Assembly (NCBI GenBank): GCA_903822975.1
Contig: CAIJRD010000012.1
Location: forward strand, 248,001 to 312,000
DNA from: an uncultured Sinobacteraceae bacterium
GTDB lineage: Bacteria; Pseudomonadota; Gammaproteobacteria; Nevskiales; Nevskiaceae
Direction: 5' to 3'
Length of the DNA stretch: 64,000 nt
Below, piece by piece: positions 58,392-64,000 of the stretch (its first letter is position 1; each line of letters begins with the position of its first letter). Below the pieces are notes generated by a model. The model ran no database searches. It had not been told where the DNA came from and was given only the letters and a program-made list of their open reading frames with translations. The position numbers and the translations under genes are program-made.

Positions 58392-60251
58392 GTGCAGCCG
58401 ATGAAATCTTGCCGCCGCGCGACCGCCGGAATCGAGCGGCAACGCGGCGTCGCCGCGATTATGTTCGGCATCGCCACGCTGGCATTCATGACGATGGTGA
58501 TGTTCGGCTTCAACGTCGGCCAGCTCTACTACGCGCAGCGCGATCTCGAACGTCAGGCGGGTTTGGCAGCACTTGCCGGGGCACAGGTGGCGAGCGGTTG
58601 CCACAGCTACGGCGTGCCCGGTGGGCTGACGTCGGTGACTGCGGCCGTGGTCGGCAGCTTGACGGTCAACGGCAGTGCCAACACCAGCCTGCTGCCGCCC
58701 ACCGTCGAACTCGGCATGATCGACAGCAGCGCCGGCTACAAGCGTTTCATCGGACTCGGCAGTGGCGATATCCGGATTCAAGCGGTGCGCGTGCGGCTGA
58801 CGCGCACGCAGCCGGCCTTGATTGCGCCTGCGCTGTTTGCGCCCGCCGGCGCTGGCCTGATGGCCGCAGCGGCGACCGCGCGTGCAGGCAACTCTGCAAC
58901 TTTCACGGTGGGCACCGCGATGATCAGCGTCGGTTCGAACCAGGCGCTGCAGCTCAACTCGCTGCTCACCGCAATTCTCGGTTCGCCGGTTTCCGTGAGC
59001 AATGCCAGCTACAACCAACTGGCGGCCTCGCGCATTTCACTGGCGAACCTGATGCGCGCAGCGGGCGTCAGCGACTTCAACGGTTTGCTGGGGGTGAACA
59101 CCTCGTTGCCCGGCGGGTTCTCGATACTCTCCAGCGCCTTGAGCGCCAGCGGTAGCGGCGCATCCGCAGGGATGGTCAGCCGGCTTGGGCGTCAAGCCCG
59201 CAATGCGCCGTCGTCCAACGTCAATATGGGCGAAATCCTCGGCACGGTGGTCGGCACCACGCTGAATCCGTCATCGACCGACGCGGCGTCTGCCATTCCG
59301 TTTGTCAGCGGCTCCGATTTCCTGCTGGCAATGGCGCAGGATGCGGCCTCGAAGAACCCGACGGGTTATCAGATCAATACCGGACTCGGCCTGATCCTGC
59401 CGGGCATCGGTGGCACGACGATCACGCTGCACGTGATCCATCCGCCGGTGATCGCGGTGGGGCCAGTCGGTACCGAAGGCAAGAACTCGCAGCTGCAGCT
59501 GCATATTCGTCAGCAGTACGCGGATAGCAGCGGCCTCGGGCAACTGCTCGCACTTGGCATGTCGATCAGAACCGGCTTCGATCTGAGCCTGGCCGACGGC
59601 ACCGGCACCTTGACCGCACTGACCTGCCCGAATGCGGCCAACGCCAATCCGAGTGCGTCGATTACGGTGACCAGCGATGTGATGTCGCAGACGTACGGAT
59701 CGTTCGCCGGCGATCTCAAAGACAATCCAGATCCACCATTGATCGGCGGCACGATGCTCGCACTCGGGCCTTCAGGTTCGATTTCGCGCACCTGGGTTGA
59801 CGGCCCCTTGGTCGGCACCGCAGGCGTTGCAATCAATGCCAACGCCGGCCCGTTCAACGTGTTCGGCGTACCCACCAGCACGGTGGCGCCGGTTCAGGCC
59901 GGCCTGATGTTTCGGTCTCCGGTCGGCACCAACGTCTTCACCACCGGCACGCAAAAGGTTTACAGCACCTTCCTGCCGAGCTTGATGAGCAGCACGGCCG
60001 CCAATCTGCATACGAGTGTCGGCGGCACCGTGGTCTCCGGACCGGCCAATTCCGCGCTGTCCTCGTTCGGCTCGTTTGTGGTCGCACCGATTGGCGGGCT
60101 GATGGACAGCGTGATCGATCCGCTGCTGTCCTCGCTCGGCATTCAGGTCGGCGTCGTGCAGATCAATCTGCAGAACATCACGATTTCATCGCCGGTGATC
60201 GAAACCTTCTGCAATCCGTCCCGGCCGATACCCGGCGCTGCCGCCTGCTGA
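58392..60251 (+). CDS. TadG-like pilus-assembly/envelope protein
   Basis: A 619-residue single-helix protein. Near the N terminus RQRGVAAIMFGIATLAFMTM and VMFGFNVGQLYYAQRDLERQ followed by AGLAALAGAQVASGC is the TadE/TadG signature: a hydrophobic helix with Gln-Arg-Gly ahead and a helical turn behind. The remaining 550 residues are Ser/Gly/Ala/Thr-rich and probably periplasmic or extracellular. Tad-type pilus loci usually have about a dozen genes; none is within the window, so this gene stands alone. GTG 58392 is chosen: GGAG is seven bases ahead. ATG 58401 also fits. Confidence 0.82.
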   Translation: MQPMKSCRRATAGIERQRGVAAIMFGIATLAFMTMVMFGFNVGQLYYAQRDLERQAGLAALAGAQVASGCHSYGVPGGLTSVTAAVVGSLTVNGSANTSLLPPTVELGMIDSSAGYKRFIGLGSGDIRIQAVRVRLTRTQPALIAPALFAPAGAGLMAAAATARAGNSATFTVGTAMISVGSNQALQLNSLLTAILGSPVSVSNASYNQLAASRISLANLMRAAGVSDFNGLLGVNTSLPGGFSILSSALSASGSGASAGMVSRLGRQARNAPSSNVNMGEILGTVVGTTLNPSSTDAASAIPFVSGSDFLLAMAQDAASKNPTGYQINTGLGLILPGIGGTTITLHVIHPPVIAVGPVGTEGKNSQLQLHIRQQYADSSGLGQLLALGMSIRTGFDLSLADGTGTLTALTCPNAANANPSASITVTSDVMSQTYGSFAGDLKDNPDPPLIGGTMLALGPSGSISRTWVDGPLVGTAGVAINANAGPFNVFGVPTSTVAPVQAGLMFRSPVGTNVFTTGTQKVYSTFLPSLMSSTAANLHTSVGGTVVSGPANSALSSFGSFVVAPIGGLMDSVIDPLLSSLGIQVGVVQINLQNITISSPVIETFCNPSRPIPGAAAC

Positions 60252-60427
60252 CGCAATTGGCGGTCTTCGTCCAGTCGGTGCCGCTGAGGACAGCGGCAGC
60301 GACGCGATGGCAGCCTGATAGGCGGGCACGAATCGCGGCCTGCCGATGCGGCGCAATTCCCGTTCAGCATCCAGGTACAACGCCACAGCGCTAAACTGCG
60401 CACCGCCTTCGTTCAACCTGCCCTTCG

Positions 60428-61321
60428 ATGATCGGTCGCCCGCTTTTCAAACATCTGTTCGGCGTTGTGCTGCTGCTGGCGCTTGCAGCCTGTGCGCAGC
60501 ATGCGCCGGTGCCGGACGCACCACCGGTGACGCGTGCACCGCGCGTGGCGCTGGTGCTCGGCGGCGGCGCCGCACGCGGCTTCGCGCATGTCGGCGTGAT
60601 CAAGATGCTCGAATCGCAGGGCATCAAGCCGGACCTCATCGTCGGCACCAGCGCCGGCAGCGTGGTCGGTGCGCTGTACGCCTCCGGCCTCAACGGCTTC
60701 CAGCTGCAAGAGATGACCTTCGATCTGGATCGCAAGGCGTTCGCCGACTGGCACTGGTTCGGTCGCGGCTTGCTGCGCGGCCAGGCGTTGCAGGATTTCG
60801 TCGACAAGAGTGTGGGCAACGTGCCGATCGAGCAGCTGAAGATTCCGTTCGCCTGCGTGGCCGCGAAGCTGCGCACCGGTGAGCCGGTGTTGTTCACGAA
60901 AGGCGATGTGGGGCTGTCGGTGCGCGCCTCGTCGTCGATACCCGGCATCTTCGAGCCGGCCGTGATCGATGGCGAGGAATACGTCGACGGCGGCACCGTG
61001 AGCCCGGTGCCGATTCGCTTCGCGCAAGCGCTTGGCGCAGAGGTGGTGATTGCGGTGAACGTTTCCGCGTCGATCGAGGAACAGGGCGCCGACAGCACGC
61101 TGAAGAGCGTGTTGAAGACGTTCACGATCATGGGTCACGCACTGAGCGCGGCAGAATTGCCGCTCGCCGACGTCGTCATTTCGCCCGACGTGCGCAACGT
61201 CGGCGCGGCCGACTTCGACAGCAAGCAGCGCTCGATCCTCGAAGGCGAACGCGCCGCACTGGCAGCAGTGCCGCTGATCAAGGCCGCGATTGCGGCGAAG
61301 ACCGTGGTGGTTCCGCGCTAG
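60428..61321 (+). CDS. Patatin-like phospholipase lipoprotein (RssA-like)
   Basis: A 297-residue lipoprotein: signal peptide with lipobox LAAC (about Cys22), a short spacer, then a patatin domain with the oxyanion-hole glycines in VLGGGAARGFAHVGV, the nucleophile in GTSAGSVVGAL and the catalytic Asp in YVDGGTVSPVP. This Ser-Asp dyad gives phospholipase/acylhydrolase activity in the family. Export suggests action on outer-membrane or periplasmic lipids. ATG 60428 is the obvious start. Confidence 0.9.
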   Translation: MIGRPLFKHLFGVVLLLALAACAQHAPVPDAPPVTRAPRVALVLGGGAARGFAHVGVIKMLESQGIKPDLIVGTSAGSVVGALYASGLNGFQLQEMTFDLDRKAFADWHWFGRGLLRGQALQDFVDKSVGNVPIEQLKIPFACVAAKLRTGEPVLFTKGDVGLSVRASSSIPGIFEPAVIDGEEYVDGGTVSPVPIRFAQALGAEVVIAVNVSASIEEQGADSTLKSVLKTFTIMGHALSAAELPLADVVISPDVRNVGAADFDSKQRSILEGERAALAAVPLIKAAIAAKTVVVPR

Positions 61322-61721
61322 CACGCGTTCGCGAGCCACGCTCGCCGGTCGCGTCGCCAACTTCCTCGCCGGTTGCGCTGAACGCGTTGCGGACAATCTC
61401 GCCGCCGCTGTCGACGCAGCATTCTTTGCAAGTCGATCGCCGGCGGCGTCGCCTCATTTAGAATCCAGTCGCCGGAATTGTGGCGGAACACTTCGTAAGT
61501 CTGGTCGGTGGCGGGTCACTTCGTAAGTCTGGTCGTCGGATTGGTTGCGGGTCTCGTTGCAAGTCTGATCGCCAGGGTCATTTCCGGCGTCGCTGCAATT
61601 CCACTGTCGGCGCACAGATCCAACCGTTCGACCGTTCGGTCGTGCAAGCGCATAGTTTCGGCGCGCGCCAGTCGCGAGCGGCGTGACGACGCGCTAGGCT
61701 CGATCACCCGCCACGAGGCTC
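61322..61721. other. Intergenic region with a short direct duplication
   Basis: About 400 bp. It includes two 27-bp near-copies at 61481-61507 and 61509-61535 (two mismatches). Frames over it show quasi-repetitive Val/Gly/Ala strings; I do not call a gene. Confidence 0.5.
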
Positions 61722-62525
61722 ATGGATCCGATGCCGAACGTCAGCACCGATATCGCCAGCACAAGGTCCGAACCTGCGGCCGACGTGTTGCGCCTGTTGT
61801 CGCTGAATATTCAGGTGGGGCTCAATTCCTCGCAGTACCGGCACTACGTTACGCAGGCCTGGCGCCATGTGCTGCCCTCGCGCGGCGTGCGCGCAACGCT
61901 CGACGCGATCGCGCATCTCGCGCGCGACTACGATCTCGTCGCGCTGCAGGAAGCCGATGCCGGCAGTCTGCGCACCTCGCAGTTGAATCAAGTGGAATAT
62001 CTCGCCGCGCGTGCCGGGCTCGGTCACTGGGACGCCGCGGTCAACCGCGACCTCGGTCCCTTCGCGCAGCACTGTCTGGGTTGCCTGTCGCGCGCGCCGC
62101 TCGCACATCGAAGCTATCACGCGCTGCCGGGACGCCTGCCCGGACGCGGCGCGCTGCAGACGCGGATCGAGCGCGCCGGCTACGCGCCGCTCAGCGTGTT
62201 CGTCGTACATCTGGCGCTCAGCCGCGGCGCACGTTCGCGACAGCTGGCCTTTCTCGGCGAGCTGCTGGAGGACGCCGGCGATGCCGTGATCGTCGGCGAC
62301 TTCAACTGTCAACCGCCGGAGCTGGAAGCGCATCCGGTCTTGCAGCGCCGCGGTGTGCGCGCCCTGAACCTCGGCGCGACGTTTCCGAGCTGGCGACCAC
62401 AGCGCGCGATCGATCATCTGCTGCACACGCCCGATGTGGAAATCGTCGCCAGCCGCGTGCTCGATCTACGGCTGTCGGATCATCTGCCGATCGCGGCGGA
62501 AATTCGCCTGAAGCCGCGCGCGTAA
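61722..62525 (+). CDS. Endonuclease/exonuclease/phosphatase (EEP) family protein
   Basis: A 267-residue cytoplasmic metal-dependent phosphodiesterase-fold enzyme. Active-site marks in order: LRLLSLNIQVGL (Asn), ALQEAD (metal-binding Glu), VFVVHLALS, GDFNCQPPE (Asp-Asn) and SDHLPIAAEI (Asp-His). The EEP superfamily includes AP endonucleases, sphingomyelinases and sugar-phosphatases; the member type is not clear. The start is 61722 or M4 at 61731. Confidence 0.87.
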   Translation: MDPMPNVSTDIASTRSEPAADVLRLLSLNIQVGLNSSQYRHYVTQAWRHVLPSRGVRATLDAIAHLARDYDLVALQEADAGSLRTSQLNQVEYLAARAGLGHWDAAVNRDLGPFAQHCLGCLSRAPLAHRSYHALPGRLPGRGALQTRIERAGYAPLSVFVVHLALSRGARSRQLAFLGELLEDAGDAVIVGDFNCQPPELEAHPVLQRRGVRALNLGATFPSWRPQRAIDHLLHTPDVEIVASRVLDLRLSDHLPIAAEIRLKPRA

Positions 62526-62635
62526 TACCACAAGGCTTGACGCGTTCTTCGCCGACATCGGTTCGGAACACGTGATTCGAATCCCGATCGATCGATCTTC
62601 ACGTGTAGCGCCGACGCCTCCGAGTCGAGACCGCC

Positions 62636-63277
62636 TCAAGCAGGATCGGCAAACACCGCGCTGACGCCGAGATAGCCGAGCGTGCGCGCCAGCCGATTGA
62701 GGCCCGCGCGATCGAGACCACCAACCTCCCGAATGCAGTGGTCGACAATCATCGTGCACATCGTGTCGGCCATGTGATCGGTCGCGCCGGCGCGGCTGAG
62801 CCCCTTCCTGCGCACAGCCGCGAGCGAGCGACGGCTCTGCGCGCACAAACGTTCCACCAGCTCCCGATAGATCGCGCCGACTTTCTCGTCGCTCGGCGCG
62901 AGATCCGCGACCGCGGACAGGATCGCCTGATGCTTCTTGAAGGTGTGCACCATGCCGACCAGCGCCTCGCGCAGGTCGTCGGGTCGCGCGGCGGCGGCGT
63001 CACCGAACCAGGTGCCGCCGCTGTCGATGATCTCCTGCGCAATGTGACTCATCAGGCGCGCGACCAGCTCGCCCTTATCCTGAAAGTGGAGATAGAAAGT
63101 GCCGCGAGAAATGCCGGCGGCTTCCGCGAGTTGCTCGACCGAAAGCGTGCCGAAGCGTTGCCCGCGCTCGAGCAGCGCTTCCATTGCGATGAGCAAGCGA
63201 TCCTCGATCGAAAGCTTGGGCTGTTCGGCCCGGCGGGCACGCGCCGCGCGGGAGGGTCTGGAAACGATGGGTGGCAT
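62636..63277 (-). CDS. TetR family transcriptional regulator
   Basis: A 213-residue regulator: basic N-terminal tail, a TetR helix-turn-helix (about 28-72, LSVEQLAEAAGISRGTFYLHFQDKGELV) and a helical ligand-binding C-terminal domain. It lies divergent to the truncated membrane protein starting at 63487, the usual arrangement for local repression. The 210-bp gap contains TGTGTAATTGACACA (63321-63335), an inverted repeat that could be the operator. Confidence 0.9.
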   Translation of the reverse strand: MPPIVSRPSRAARARRAEQPKLSIEDRLLIAMEALLERGQRFGTLSVEQLAEAAGISRGTFYLHFQDKGELVARLMSHIAQEIIDSGGTWFGDAAAARPDDLREALVGMVHTFKKHQAILSAVADLAPSDEKVGAIYRELVERLCAQSRRSLAAVRRKGLSRAGATDHMADTMCTMIVDHCIREVGGLDRAGLNRLARTLGYLGVSAVFADPA

Positions 63278-63320
63278 GAGTGGCAGGATAGTCCAAGGTA
63301 CGCATGAACTCCATGTTCAT

Positions 63321-63335
63321 TGTGTAATTGACACA
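63321..63335. promoter_or_regulatory. Possible operator of the TetR regulator
   Basis: Imperfect palindrome TGTGTAATTGACACA, 44 nt ahead of the regulator start and overlapping a TTGACA -35-like box (63328-63333). Flanking TGAAC/GTTCA pairs extend the symmetry loosely. Binding by the adjacent TetR protein is inference. Confidence 0.45.
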
Positions 63336-63486
63336 CTGTTCATTTGCGTGTGATGCTCCGATCGTCGCTTACGGCAGCCGAATGCACAAAAAAGTGTATC
63401 GGGTCTGTGGCGGGAAAGAGCCTGGTCGCCTAGCGACGTGAAGCGCTTCGATCTCATTGATCCAATCGGTGCGGGGAGCACAGCCT

Positions 63487-64000
63487 GTGAACACGAAAAT
63501 CAAATTGCTTTGCGCTTGGTCGGGCCCTGCCCTGGCAGTACTGGCCACGGTGGGTCTCGCACTCGCGAATGTGCTTCCGGTTCCGCCGGCCGCGCATCTC
63601 GATCCGCATGAAATCGCGCAGTTCTACACGCAGTCCACCACGCGAACGCTGTTCGGATTCGCCCTCGCGAGTCTCGCACTGGGACTGATCTTTCCGCTGG
63701 TCGCGCTGATCGCAGTGCATATGGTGCGGATGGAGGGTCGCACGCCGCTGCTGACCTTCCTGCAGATGGTGACGGGCTCGGCAACCGGCGTGTTTCTGAT
63801 AGTTCCGATGATCATGATGGCGACCTGCGCGTTTCGGCCGGAGCGTTCACCCGAACTGATCCAATTGCTCAACGACTTCGCTTGGCTGATGTTCATTACA
63901 CCGCTTGCGCCGTTCTGCATTCAGAACGTGGCCATCGCCTTGGCCATCCTCAACGACCCCAGCCCGCAGCCGGTGCTGCCGCGTTGGGTGGCGTTCGGCA
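63487..64000 (+). CDS. Membrane protein of unknown function, cut by the window end
   Basis: The frame from GTG 63487 stays open to the last base (171 codons visible). GGGGAG at 63473-63478 is eight bases ahead of the start. At least four hydrophobic segments are seen (ALAVLATVGLALANVLPV, TLFGFALASLALGLIFPLVA, MVTGSATGVFLIVPMIMM, FAWLMFITPLAPFCIQNVAI). No family is recognised. It is divergent from the TetR gene and probably its target. Confidence 0.75.
   Translation, partial: MNTKIKLLCAWSGPALAVLATVGLALANVLPVPPAAHLDPHEIAQFYTQSTTRTLFGFALASLALGLIFPLVALIAVHMVRMEGRTPLLTFLQMVTGSATGVFLIVPMIMMATCAFRPERSPELIQLLNDFAWLMFITPLAPFCIQNVAIALAILNDPSPQPVLPRWVAFG

Noticed and set aside
61508..61650. Small glycine-zipper membrane protein upstream of the EEP gene
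   Set aside because: The GTG-started frame reads like a membrane helix, but it arises from quasi-repeats, lacks a ribosome site and runs on into implausible Arg/Ser sequence.

Overview
The window is a GC-rich, densely packed stretch of chromosome from a gammaproteobacterium. It looks closest to the Xanthomonadales/Nevskiales side of the class, but that placement is an inference from gene content and was not computed. Supporting signs are the zapB-like/zapA/6S RNA/fau order, a MetX-MetW pair, HldE/HldD/WaaF for a heptose-containing LPS core, a CIRCE-controlled groESL operon and many GTG/TTG starts. I see no plasmid, phage, IS element, tRNA or rRNA; nearly everything is vertical-looking housekeeping or envelope sequence.

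Layout. 0-9.5 kb: SH3-anchor protein, MFS exporter, DUF4404, Tyr/Gly-rich secreted protein, ArfB, alpha/beta hydrolase, SET-domain protein, RluF, a heptamer repeat array, a beta-lactamase-fold hydrolase, class III alcohol dehydrogenase, cold-shock protein. 9.8-19.5 kb: DadA-like oxidoreductase, then glnE-hldD-waaF-ilvE-hldE on the plus strand and a CMD-family protein. 19.6-21.9 kb: groES-groEL with terminator, promoter and CIRCE operator. 22.2-25.4 kb: a four-gene operon of a TlpA-like thioredoxin, a DUF4266 lipoprotein, a DUF3570 barrel and ApbE. 25.9-34.3 kb: FadI-like thiolase, two amino-acid transporters, ferrochelatase, a thrombospondin type 3 repeat protein and OmpA. 34.4-39.8 kb: SohB, a DegP/DegQ protease, ZapB-like, ZapA, 6S RNA, 5-formyl-THF cyclo-ligase, a lipoprotein, an EVE protein. 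39.9-46.1 kb: ilvA, divergent from proC-yggT-metX-metW, then an acyltransferase. 46.1-53.3 kb: a minus-strand signalling block (TerB-like, triple-receiver hybrid kinase, then CheR-CheB-receiver/GGDEF) interrupted by a 113-bp tandem repeat array. 53.4-64 kb: a small barrel, a hydrolase, an HTTM-DCC fusion, TatD, a TadG-like protein, a patatin lipoprotein, an EEP-fold enzyme, a TetR regulator and a truncated membrane protein.

Functional links. HldE and HldD make ADP-L-glycero-D-manno-heptose, which WaaF adds to the LPS core. MetX activates homoserine and MetW is its usual partner; IlvA and IlvE serve branched-chain amino-acid synthesis. SohB and DegQ are envelope proteases next to each other. 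CheR, a CheB catalytic domain, a receiver-GGDEF protein and a large hybrid kinase sit together with no CheA and no chemoreceptor, so they probably form a non-chemotactic multi-output system.

The most intriguing locus is TlpA-DUF4266-DUF3570-ApbE (22260-25363). The DUF3570 protein carries two SGAS motifs that fit the [ST]GA[ST] consensus of ApbE flavin-transfer sites, and the lipoprotein ends in a Gly-rich CGC tail. This suggests an envelope flavin/thiol redox system for which I know no assigned function. Second is the exact 113-bp tandem repeat array that runs up to, and forms a 30-bp palindrome with, the stop codon of the hybrid kinase.
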